Assembly (NCBI GenBank): GCA_011051925.1
Contig: DRKE01000087.1
Coordinates: forward strand, 1-12,607
Length of the DNA: 12,607 nucleotides
Source of the DNA: Deltaproteobacteria bacterium
GTDB taxonomy: Bacteria > Myxococcota_A > UBA9160 > UBA4427
Direction of reading: 5' to 3'
How positions within the stretch are numbered: the stretch's first letter is position 1; the number at the start of each line of letters is the position of its first letter. The position numbers were made by a program, and so were the translations under genes. The notes under the pieces were generated by a model that saw nothing but the letters and a program-made list of their open reading frames with translations, ran no database searches and was not told the origin of the DNA. This document shows, in pieces, positions 1 to 5,947 of this stretch.

Positions 1-1
1 C

Positions 2-175
2 AGGGTGAACGTCAATGGCGGCGCCATGGCCCTGGGCCATCCGATCGGAGCGACGGGCGCGCGACTCATGACCACCCTTCTCAATGAAATGGAGCGGACG
101 GGGACGCGTTACGGGCTCCAGACCATGTGCGAGGGGGGCGGCCAGGCGAACGTCACGATTCTCGAGCGGCTCTGA
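2..175 (+). CDS. Thiolase (acetyl-CoA acetyltransferase family), C-terminal fragment
   Basis: This is the last 57 codons of a gene that begins before the window; it is open from base 2 to a TGA stop. The fragment holds both C-terminal thiolase signatures. The first is NVNGGAMALGHPIGATGAR, which includes the catalytic His of the GHP motif. The second is MCEGGGQAN, whose Cys is the general acid/base at the end of thiolases. Family members cleave 3-ketoacyl-CoA with CoA to release acetyl-CoA or propionyl-CoA in the last step of beta-oxidation. The following SDR, acyl-CoA dehydrogenase and MaoC genes fit a degradative role. The tail (RYGLQTMCEGGGQANVTILE) resembles FadA-type thiolases of steroid and fatty-acid catabolism, but the fragment is too short to assign a substrate. 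Confidence 0.93.
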   Translation, partial: RVNVNGGAMALGHPIGATGARLMTTLLNEMERTGTRYGLQTMCEGGGQANVTILERL

Positions 176-197
176 CCGATCGGGAGGCGAAGCAAAC

Positions 198-225
198 CCG
201 GAGGCAGACAAAGGAAGGCCTCCGG
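198..225. terminator. Perfect 8-bp stem-loop between thiolase and SDR genes
   Basis: CCGGAGGC (198-205) pairs perfectly with GCCTCCGG (218-225) around a 12-base A/G-rich loop. It lies 22 bases after the thiolase stop and about 70 bases before the SDR start. No T-run follows, so it is not a textbook intrinsic terminator. It could be a partial terminator, an mRNA-stabilising hairpin that sets different expression of the two genes, or a chance structure in G+C-rich DNA. Confidence 0.3.
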
Positions 226-296
226 CGGGAAAGAGAGCCTCGAGACAGAGGGAATCGTACCGAGCCCGGGCGGGCCTCGAACGAAGGGAGCATGTC

Positions 297-1202
297 ATGA
301 GCGGAATCTGTGAAGGACGTGTCGTCATCGTCACCGGCGCGGGAGGCGGCCTCGGCCGGGAGCACGCCCTCGCCTTCGCCGCGGAGGGTGCCAAGGTCCT
401 CGTCAACGACCTCGGTGTCTCGAACCATGGCGAGGGCGGGTCGGCTGGCCCGGCCGAGAGTGTCGCGGAGGAGATCCGTTCGGCGGGTGGCGAAGCGATC
501 GCCAATACCGACAGCGTGTCGGACTTCGCCGCGGGAAAGCGGATGGTCGAGCAGGCCCTCGACGTCTTCGGGCGCCTCGATGTCGTCGTGAACAACGCCG
601 GATTCCTGCGTGACCGCATGTTCGTCTCCACCTCGGAAGAAGAATGGGACGCCGTCATCGACGTCCACCTCAAGGGACATTTCTGCGTGTCCCGCCATGC
701 CGCGGAATACTGGAGGAAACAGTCCAAGGCCGGGGAAGCCGTGGACGCGCGCATCATCAACACGAGTTCCGGCGCCGGACTGCAGGGCAGCGTCGGGCAG
801 GCGACCTATTCGGCGGCAAAAGCGGGTATCGCCACCCTCACGCTGGTCCAGGCCGCCGAACTCGGCCGCTATGGCGTGACGGCCAACGCGATCGCGCCTG
901 CCGCGCGCACCCGGATGACCGAGGCGATCTTCGCGGACATGGCAAAGCCCGAGGACGGCAGCTTCGACGAGAACGATCCGGCCAACGTGTCGCCCCTGGT
1001 CGTCTGGCTGGGCAGCCCGGAATCACGCGAAGTATCGGGTCGTGTGTTCGAGGTGAAGGGGGGCCTGATCGGCGTATCGGACGGCTGGCGCGACGGGCCG
1101 ACCTACGACAAGCGCGCCCGCTGGGCCCCGGACGAGATCGGCGCCAAGGTCGCGGAGTTGATCGCCAAGGCCCCCGCACCCCAGAAGGTCTACGGGACCT
1201 GA
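297..1202 (+). CDS. SDR-family dehydrogenase, 17beta-HSD4 / Rv3548c-like
   Basis: A 301-residue classical short-chain dehydrogenase with a Rossmann fold. The dinucleotide-binding loop is TGAGGGLG (13-20). Asp38 follows beta-strand 2 (VNDLG), suggesting NAD(H) preference. NNAG is at 99-102, with a catalytic Ser at 157/158 and the Tyr171-x3-Lys175 dyad in YSAAKAG. The C-terminal stretch ending KVYGT is longer than in FabG-type SDRs. The overall pattern matches the dehydrogenase domain of peroxisomal multifunctional enzyme type 2 and, from memory, M. tuberculosis Rv3548c of the late steroid-catabolism region. The likely role is oxidation of a 3-hydroxyacyl-CoA or ring hydroxyl. The start at 297 is chosen because AAGGGAG (284-290) sits 6 bases upstream. 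The open frame runs back to 84 but overlaps the thiolase and is not SDR-like. The acyl-CoA dehydrogenase follows after 25 bases, probably in one operon. Confidence 0.88.
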   Translation: MSGICEGRVVIVTGAGGGLGREHALAFAAEGAKVLVNDLGVSNHGEGGSAGPAESVAEEIRSAGGEAIANTDSVSDFAAGKRMVEQALDVFGRLDVVVNNAGFLRDRMFVSTSEEEWDAVIDVHLKGHFCVSRHAAEYWRKQSKAGEAVDARIINTSSGAGLQGSVGQATYSAAKAGIATLTLVQAAELGRYGVTANAIAPAARTRMTEAIFADMAKPEDGSFDENDPANVSPLVVWLGSPESREVSGRVFEVKGGLIGVSDGWRDGPTYDKRARWAPDEIGAKVAELIAKAPAPQKVYGT

Positions 1203-1227
1203 CCAGAGGGGAGAAAGCAGTCAGAGA

Positions 1228-2376
1228 ATGGATTTCCGATTCAGTGAAGAGCAGGAAGAGCTCCGGGAGATGGCCCGGGCCTTCCTTTCGGAGCAATGCG
1301 GGCCCGAGGCGCTTCGCGCGGCCATGCAGACAACGCGCGGCTACGACCCGAAGGTCTGGGAGAAGATCGCGAGCGAGCTCGGCTGGCCATCGATCCATGT
1401 CCCGGAGGAATTCGGCGGGCTCGGACTCGGACACGTCGATCTCGTGGTCCTGCTCGAAGCCACGGGAGAGGCGCTGCTCTGCGCCCCCTTCTTCTCGACC
1501 GTCGCTCTCGCCGCGAACACGATCCTCGAGGTCGGCACCGATGCGCAGAAGCGCGAATGGCTTCCGACGCTCGCCGCAGGCGACCAGACGGCCACCCTCG
1601 CCTTCGCGGAGGAGAACGGACGCTGGGATGCCTCGGGCATCGAGACGACGGCGACGCAGGACGGTGACGACTTCCTTCTCTCGGGCACGAAGGCCTGGGT
1701 CGTCGACGGACACACCTCGGACCTGGTCCTCGTGGTGGCGCGCACGCCCCGATCGACGGTCGAAGACGGCCTCTCTGTCTTCGCCGTGCCCTCGGGAACG
1801 GCGGGGATGACACGCGAGCGGCTGCCTACGATGGACCTCACCCGACGTCTGGCTCGAATCGGATTGTCCGACGTCCGGGTCGGCCGGGAGGCCCTCGTCG
1901 GCGAATTCAAAGGCGCCTGGCCCGGCCTGCGCCGCAGTCTCGATCTCGCGGCCATCGCACTCGCCGCCGAGCAGGTCGGGGGCGCGCAGCGCTGCCTCGA
2001 TCTGGCCGTCACCTATGCCGGAGAGCGGGAACAATTCGGACGACCGATCGGATCGTTCCAGGCGATCAAGCACAAATGTGCGGACATGTTCGTCGCCGTG
2101 GAGACGGCGCGATCCGCCCTCTACTATGCCGCCTGCATCGCCGATGACGGTAGCGACGACCTCGCGATCAACGCCTCCCTCGCCAAGGCCTGGTGCTCCG
2201 AGGCGTATTTCCGTTGTGCTGCCGACGCGATCCAGATCCACGGCGGGGTCGGCTTCACCTGGGAATACGATCCCCATCTGCATTTCAAGCGGGCACGGGC
2301 AAGCGAGTCGTGGCTCGGTACTCCGGACAACCATCGCGAACGGATCGCCCGGTTGGCGATCGGACTCGAGGAGTAG
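1228..2376 (+). CDS. Acyl-CoA dehydrogenase family protein lacking the canonical catalytic base
   Basis: A 382-residue flavoprotein-type acyl-CoA dehydrogenase, the usual length for the family. The N-terminal helical domain (FSEEQEELREMARAFL) and the VPEEFGGLGLG turn (58-68) are clear. REQFGRPIGSFQAIKHK (267-283) and HGGVGFTWEYDPHLHF (338-353) are the FAD and dimer-contact motifs of the C-terminal domain. At the place where MCAD-type enzymes have catalytic Glu (YEGT) it reads WLGT (362-365), giving Leu363. At the helix-G position used by IVD/LCAD-type enzymes I align Ala241. Both base positions therefore look empty, as in the non-catalytic subunits of alpha2beta2 mycobacterial steroid dehydrogenases (FadE26/27- and FadE28/29-type). 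A partner subunit may lie outside the window. It ends 2 bases before the maoC start, so the two are surely co-transcribed. Confidence 0.86.
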   Translation: MDFRFSEEQEELREMARAFLSEQCGPEALRAAMQTTRGYDPKVWEKIASELGWPSIHVPEEFGGLGLGHVDLVVLLEATGEALLCAPFFSTVALAANTILEVGTDAQKREWLPTLAAGDQTATLAFAEENGRWDASGIETTATQDGDDFLLSGTKAWVVDGHTSDLVLVVARTPRSTVEDGLSVFAVPSGTAGMTRERLPTMDLTRRLARIGLSDVRVGREALVGEFKGAWPGLRRSLDLAAIALAAEQVGGAQRCLDLAVTYAGEREQFGRPIGSFQAIKHKCADMFVAVETARSALYYAACIADDGSDDLAINASLAKAWCSEAYFRCAADAIQIHGGVGFTWEYDPHLHFKRARASESWLGTPDNHRERIARLAIGLEE

Positions 2377-2378
2377 AC

Positions 2379-2837
2379 ATGCGCACATTCGACTCACCCG
2401 GGGAACTCCTGAACGCCATCGGAGAGGATCTCGGGGAAACGGACTGGCTCGAGATCGATCAGGAACGGATCGACCTCTTCGCCGATGCGACGGGGGATCA
2501 TCAATGGATCCATGTCGACCCCGAGAAGGCGGCGAAGGGCCCTTTCGGAAGACCGATCGCGCATGGCTACCTGACCGCGTCACTGGCCAACTACTTTCTT
2601 CCCCAGCTCCTCGACGTGCAGGGCACGTCGATGGGGGTCAACTATGGCTGTGACAAGATCCGCTTTCCGGCACCGGTTCCCGTCGGCTCGAGGGTCCGCG
2701 CCCGGGGCGCGATCACGAGCGCCGAGGAGACCCGCGACGGCGGCATCCAGGCCAAGGTCACGATCACGATCGAGATCGAGGGGAACGATCGCCCGGCATG
2801 CGTGATCGAGACGATCAGCCGCTTCTACCCGGCCTGA
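2379..2837 (+). CDS. MaoC-like (R)-specific enoyl-CoA hydratase, Rv0130/HtdZ-like
   Basis: A 152-residue single hot-dog domain protein, the standard length for R-hydratases. The hydratase-2 motif reads ADATGDHQWIHVDPEKA, with the catalytic pair Asp40 and His45; from memory these share residue numbers with M. tuberculosis Rv0130 (HtdZ). GPFGRPIAHGYLTASL follows and forms the substrate tunnel. NYGCDKIRFPAPVPVGSRVR is the conserved second-strand region. The enzyme would add water to a trans-2-enoyl-CoA to give the (R)-3-hydroxyacyl-CoA. In this operon it supplies the hydration step between the acyl-CoA dehydrogenase upstream and the SDR and thiolase. The start is fixed by the 2-base gap after the preceding TAG and by CGAGGAG just upstream, which lies inside the end of the dehydrogenase gene and suggests translational coupling. 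Confidence 0.9.
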   Translation: MRTFDSPGELLNAIGEDLGETDWLEIDQERIDLFADATGDHQWIHVDPEKAAKGPFGRPIAHGYLTASLANYFLPQLLDVQGTSMGVNYGCDKIRFPAPVPVGSRVRARGAITSAEETRDGGIQAKVTITIEIEGNDRPACVIETISRFYPA

Positions 2838-2850
2838 GCCGATGAGCCCA

Positions 2851-2867
2851 CCGACGCGCCCGATCGG
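2851..2867. repeat. 17-bp sequence repeated exactly at 11661-11677
   Basis: CCGACGCGCCCGATCGG lies between the maoC stop and the cvfB start. The identical 17 bases recur just after the ligase stop at 11661-11677. Both copies are intergenic, directly downstream of a stop codon, and in the same orientation. The right half (CCGATCGG) is a palindrome. It may be a short dispersed intergenic element or a coincidence favoured by the G+C-rich base composition. Confidence 0.35.
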
Positions 2868-3752
2868 ATGGACATGAGGGACGAGACCGCCAGGCCCGGG
2901 ATCGGCCGCGTACAGAGGCTCCAGGTCCTGCGCTCCGTGCCCATGGGTCTCATCCTCGGACACCCGGAGTCCGAGGTCCTCCTGCCCACGCGGAATGTCC
3001 CGGCCAATGCCGCGATCGGGGACTGGCTCGAGGTCTTCGTCCATGGGGATTCCGAAGATCGGCCCATCGCAACGACCGAGCGGCCGATCGCCCAGGTCGG
3101 CGAATTCGCCCGCCTGGTCGTGGTTTCCGTCGGCGCCCACGGCGCCTTCCTCGATTGGGGTCTCGCGAAGGATCTCCTGCTTCCCTTTCCGCTCCAGCGG
3201 GAACGGGTCCGACCGGGAGAATCGGTCGTCGTCCGGGTCCTTCTCGACGAGGTTTCAGGACGACCGATCGCGACTGCGAAGCTCGAGCGATTCCTCGAGG
3301 ATCCTCCGGCCGACCTTCGCGAGGGACAAGCGGTCGAACTCCTGCTCTACGAGGAAACGGATCTCGGCACCAAGGCCATCGTCGATGGCCGTTTCGGAGG
3401 GCTTCTCTACTTCGAACCGGGCCGGGAGGCACCGGCCGTCGGGGCCTTCGAGACGGGTTATGTCCAGCGGATCAGGAAGGACGGCAAGGTCGATCTGACC
3501 CTGACACCGACCGGTCGAGCCGCCGTCGAGAATGCCCGCGACGTGGTTCTCGAGGCGCTCGCCCGATCGGGTGGCCGCCTCGGGCTGTCGGACGCAAGCC
3601 CACCGGAAGCGATCCGACGAACCCTCGGTCTGAGCAAGAAGGCCTTCAAGCGCGCCATCGGCGCGCTCTACCGCGAGCGGAGGATCCGCATCGGCGAGGA
3701 CTCGACCGAATCCGTCGGTCCACTCGGATCGCCCCGCGGAGAAAGGGACTGA
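2868..3752 (+). CDS. cvfB: CvfB-like S1 RNA-binding-domain protein
   Basis: A 294-residue protein with the CvfB/YitL layout: tandem S1-like OB folds followed by a C-terminal winged helix. The N-terminal module (about 12-70) contains VLLPTRNVP. The second (about 75-142) has the best S1 signature, with FARLVVVSVGAHGAFLDWGL and then KDLLLPF. A third OB-like segment (about 150-215) contains ETGYVQRIRKDGKVDLTL. The winged-helix region (about 224-282) includes LGLSKKAFKRAIGALYRERR and is rich in Arg/Lys. Family members bind RNA; in Staphylococcus aureus CvfB influences virulence-gene expression. Here the role is probably general RNA or translation regulation, unrelated to the catabolic genes. It starts 30 bases after maoC, so it may share the operon transcript. 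ATG 2868 is the first in-frame start after the maoC stop; no strong ribosome binding site is visible, so 2874 is possible. Confidence 0.88.
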   Translation: MDMRDETARPGIGRVQRLQVLRSVPMGLILGHPESEVLLPTRNVPANAAIGDWLEVFVHGDSEDRPIATTERPIAQVGEFARLVVVSVGAHGAFLDWGLAKDLLLPFPLQRERVRPGESVVVRVLLDEVSGRPIATAKLERFLEDPPADLREGQAVELLLYEETDLGTKAIVDGRFGGLLYFEPGREAPAVGAFETGYVQRIRKDGKVDLTLTPTGRAAVENARDVVLEALARSGGRLGLSDASPPEAIRRTLGLSKKAFKRAIGALYRERRIRIGEDSTESVGPLGSPRGERD

Positions 3753-3767
3753 TCGGCGCTTCGATCA
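3750..3767. terminator. Symmetric hairpin spanning both convergent stop codons
   Basis: TGATCG (3750-3755) and CGATCA (3762-3767) form a perfect 6-bp inverted repeat around a 6-base loop. The left arm begins with the TGA of cvfB. The right arm ends with the TGA of the RIO-kinase gene on the opposite strand. It is the only spacer between the two convergent genes, so any transcription end here must act in both directions. The stem is short and has no T-run, so terminator activity is uncertain. Confidence 0.35.
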
Positions 3768-4901
3768 ATCCGGGTTGCCCGGACGCGATCGTGGCTTCCG
3801 TCTCCGTCGCGCGCGCCGACGCTTCGCTGGCTCCTCTGCCCGCTTTCCCGGACCCGCTGGATCCCGTGCCTCCTTCGAAGGGCCGGTGGCCTTCGCTCCA
3901 TCCGACCGACCGGGCCGATTCGAAGAGGCCGGCCGGCGGCATTTTCGAGCCGGTCGCCTGCGCCCCTTGTCATCGAGTTTCCCCGCGCCGGATCGCGATC
4001 GCCCGTCACGGGTGAAGTCGACGACGGTTCGTCCCGGCACCACGAGAGCGGCCGGCACGTCTCGCCCATGCGCCTCGCGCCGCGCCCGTTCATCACGGTT
4101 CACGTCTTCGATCACGGCCATCACCGAGCGCGTGTCCGCCCGACCACGGGGCGCTCGATGGTTGCCGCGGAGTTCCGTATCCGGCCTCAACCGGTTCTTC
4201 TCGTAGAGGGCCCAGATCTCCTCGCCCAGCGGCCTGATCGGCCGCTCCGGAGCGAAGCGTCGCAGGAAGCGATGAAGGTTCTCGACGTCCCGCAACAAGA
4301 GCTTCCGCGCGTTGAGGTTCCGCGCGGGATCGACCGACTGGGGAAAGTCGATCACGACGGGCCCCTCGTGGGCCATCAGGACGTTGAACTCCGAAAGATC
4401 TCCGTGGATCACACCAGCGCAGAGCATGCGGACGACTTCTCGAATCAGCGTCCGATAGATGCCGAATGCCTCGTCCGCTTCGAAGACGAGATCCCCGAGA
4501 CGTGGCGCGGGTTCGCCCCCGGCATCGCGAACGAGCTCCATCACGAGGACGCCCTCGACGAAGTTGATCGGCTCGGGAACCCGGACACCGGCTTCCCGGA
4601 GTCGATGGATCGTATCGACCTCGGCACTCCGCCAGGCCGCCTCGTCCCGCTTGCGGCCATGTCGACTGCGCTTCAGGACGGCGCGCTGGTCCCGGGTATT
4701 GCGGCTCCGCCGACCTTCCGTGTATTCGGCACGGTGTCGGAACGTCCGCTCGTGCGCCGCCTTGTAGACCTTCGCGACGCATTCGGTCCCCCCCGCACGG
4801 ACCACGAAGACCTGGGCCTCCTTGCCGCTCATGAGCGGCCGGACGACTTCCTGGATGATGCCATGCTCGATCAGCGGTTCGAGGCTTGCGGGCGTCTTCA
4901 T
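3765..4901 (-). CDS. RIO-type serine/threonine protein kinase with basic C-terminal tail
   Basis: A 378-residue bacterial RIO1-like kinase. Visible motifs are the RIO ATP loop SGKEAQVFV (25-33), the ATP-anchoring Lys44 in VAKVYK, the hinge VMEL (120-123), the catalytic loop HGDLSEFN (166-173, with Asp168 and Asn173), and the metal-binding VVIDFPQSVDP with Asp185. All residues needed for phosphotransfer are present. Past about residue 290 comes a low-complexity tail rich in Arg, Lys, Pro and Ala, ending in a cluster of arginines. Such a tail may bind nucleic acid or the ribosome, consistent with the ribosome-related role of RIO1 in archaea and eukaryotes; the bacterial target is unknown. The start at 4901 is chosen because it precedes the conserved domain and has GGGAG 11 bases upstream. 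The frame stays open to 5750 only as antisense to the crotonase. It converges with cvfB and diverges from the crotonase gene. Confidence 0.87.
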   Translation of the reverse strand: MKTPASLEPLIEHGIIQEVVRPLMSGKEAQVFVVRAGGTECVAKVYKAAHERTFRHRAEYTEGRRSRNTRDQRAVLKRSRHGRKRDEAAWRSAEVDTIHRLREAGVRVPEPINFVEGVLVMELVRDAGGEPAPRLGDLVFEADEAFGIYRTLIREVVRMLCAGVIHGDLSEFNVLMAHEGPVVIDFPQSVDPARNLNARKLLLRDVENLHRFLRRFAPERPIRPLGEEIWALYEKNRLRPDTELRGNHRAPRGRADTRSVMAVIEDVNRDERARREAHGRDVPAALVVPGRTVVDFTRDGRSRSGAGKLDDKGRRRPARKCRRPASSNRPGRSDGAKATGPSKEARDPAGPGKRAEEPAKRRRARRRRKPRSRPGNPD

Positions 4902-4950
4902 TCGTCCAAAGGCTCCCGTGGAGCAGGCGTCCAGCGGAGGCCAATGCGCA

Positions 4951-4960
4951 GCTATAGTAC
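4951..4960. promoter_or_regulatory. Possible shared -10 core of divergent RIO-kinase and crotonase promoters
   Basis: The 147-base gap between the two divergent genes contains GCTATAGTAC, an A/T-rich island in otherwise G+C-rich DNA, centred on the palindrome CTATAG. Read rightward it offers TATAGT as a -10 hexamer; read leftward it offers TATAGC or TACTAT. It lies about 90 bases before the crotonase start and about 50 bases before the kinase start. I found no convincing -35 box on either side, so this is a suggestion only. Confidence 0.35.
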
Positions 4961-5034
4961 CGCATTCCCGACGTCCCCGAGCCCGGAGCGCGTCGCGGCC
5001 ATGCGGCGGGACTTCGATCTTCGCGTCCCTCTCG

Positions 5035-5041
5035 AGAAGGA
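5035..5041 (+). promoter_or_regulatory. Ribosome binding site that fixes the crotonase start
   Basis: AGAAGGAAA surrounds this position, with GAAGG (5036-5040) 8 bases before ATG 5049. The open frame extends far upstream with other ATG codons, for example at 5001, but only 5049 has a ribosome binding site and matches where crotonase homology begins. Confidence 0.6.
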
Positions 5042-5048
5042 AACCGAT

Positions 5049-5861
5049 ATGACGACCGTCCGAACCGACCCCCTCGAAGAAGGCATCCTCCGCGTCACCC
5101 TCGAGCGGCCCGAGCGCCTGAATGCGATCTCGAGTGGACTCCTCGCGGACCTCCATGCCACCCTCGACCGTCTGGCCGTCGATCGGGAAACGCGCGTCGT
5201 GATCCTGACCGGGGCGGGTCGCGGCTTCTGCTCCGGTGCCGACCTCGGCCAACGGGATGGCCCCGGAGCGATTCCCGGCACCGAAGGCATGAGCCCGCTC
5301 GGTTTCGTGTATCGATACCAGGAGTCCCTGGCCGAAGTCATGTTGAAGATCCATGAACTCCCCCAGCCCGTGATCGCCGCCGTCAACGGCGTTGCGGTCG
5401 GTGGCGGACTCGCCCTCGCCCTCGCCTCGGATATCCGTTTCGCGTCGACCGAGGCCTCGTTCGGCTCGGCCTTCATCAAGGCGGGCCTGTCTTCCTGTGA
5501 CGTCGGGACGAGCTACTTCCTGCCGCGCCTGATCCATCCCGGGGACGCGGCCGAACTCATGTTGACCGGGAGGATCTTCGACGCGGAAGAGGCCCGCCGT
5601 CTGGGCCTTCTCCAGGATCTGGTCGCCCCCGAAGCCCTTCAGGATCGTGCACTCGAGACCGCGCGCCTGATCCGGAACAACAACGAATACGGGGTCTGGA
5701 TGACCAAGAAGGGTCTCTGGACGAACCTCGACGCACCGAGCTTGCGCCACGCAATGGAGATCGAGAACCGCACCCAGGTCCTCGGCTGTTTCACCGGCAA
5801 CATGGAGGAAGCCATGAAGGCCTTCGTCGAGAAGCGCCCCCCGAACTGGAAGAGGCTGTAG
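5049..5861 (+). CDS. Crotonase-superfamily enoyl-CoA hydratase/isomerase with non-canonical active site
   Basis: A 270-residue crotonase, the typical length. The two oxyanion-hole segments are intact: GRGFCSGADL (57-66) and AAVNGVAVGGGLALALASD (110-128). The classic hydratase glutamates are not. By alignment with rat mitochondrial crotonase, the Glu144 position is Ala122 and the Glu164 position is Phe142. An Asp151 in GLSSCDVGTSYFLPRL falls where PaaG (Asp136) and dienoyl-CoA isomerase (Asp204) carry their catalytic Asp. It is therefore more likely a double-bond isomerase or an Asp-dependent hydratase than a standard enoyl-CoA hydratase. The C-terminal MEEAMKAFVEKRPPNW is the usual crotonase tail. 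It is divergent from the RIO kinase, convergent with the ACAD10/11-like gene, and appears to be transcribed alone. Its substrate cannot be told from sequence. Confidence 0.88.
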   Translation: MTTVRTDPLEEGILRVTLERPERLNAISSGLLADLHATLDRLAVDRETRVVILTGAGRGFCSGADLGQRDGPGAIPGTEGMSPLGFVYRYQESLAEVMLKIHELPQPVIAAVNGVAVGGGLALALASDIRFASTEASFGSAFIKAGLSSCDVGTSYFLPRLIHPGDAAELMLTGRIFDAEEARRLGLLQDLVAPEALQDRALETARLIRNNNEYGVWMTKKGLWTNLDAPSLRHAMEIENRTQVLGCFTGNMEEAMKAFVEKRPPNWKRL

Positions 5862-5903
5862 CCAGCGGCGAGACGACGATCCTCGATCCGGCCGACCCGT
5901 TTC

Positions 5904-5923
5904 GCGTGGGTCCCGGACCCCGC
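5904..5923. terminator. Inverted repeat between convergent crotonase and acyl-CoA dehydrogenase genes
   Basis: GCG-T-GGGTCC followed by C and then GGACCCCGC forms a 9-bp stem with one bulged T (5904-5923). In a real RNA the innermost pairs would open to make a loop. It lies in the 86-base spacer of two convergent genes, where a bidirectional terminator is expected. There is no T-run, so the call rests on position and symmetry. Confidence 0.4.
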
Positions 5924-5947
5924 CATGCGCGCCACCCGCAATCCGGG

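Noticed and set aside
838..2583. 581-codon - strand open frame
   Set aside because: It lies opposite the SDR, acyl-CoA dehydrogenase and maoC genes, has Arg/Gly-rich composition and no recognisable motif.
4068..5048. Long + strand open frame upstream of and continuous with the crotonase
   Set aside because: It runs antisense to the RIO kinase, whose motifs are clear. The translated part has no domain-like pattern, and the crotonase start at 5049 has its own ribosome binding site.
4902..5750. - strand extension of the RIO-kinase frame
   Set aside because: It is antisense to the crotonase coding sequence; kinase homology and a plausible start begin at 4901. Long antisense open frames are common in G+C-rich DNA.
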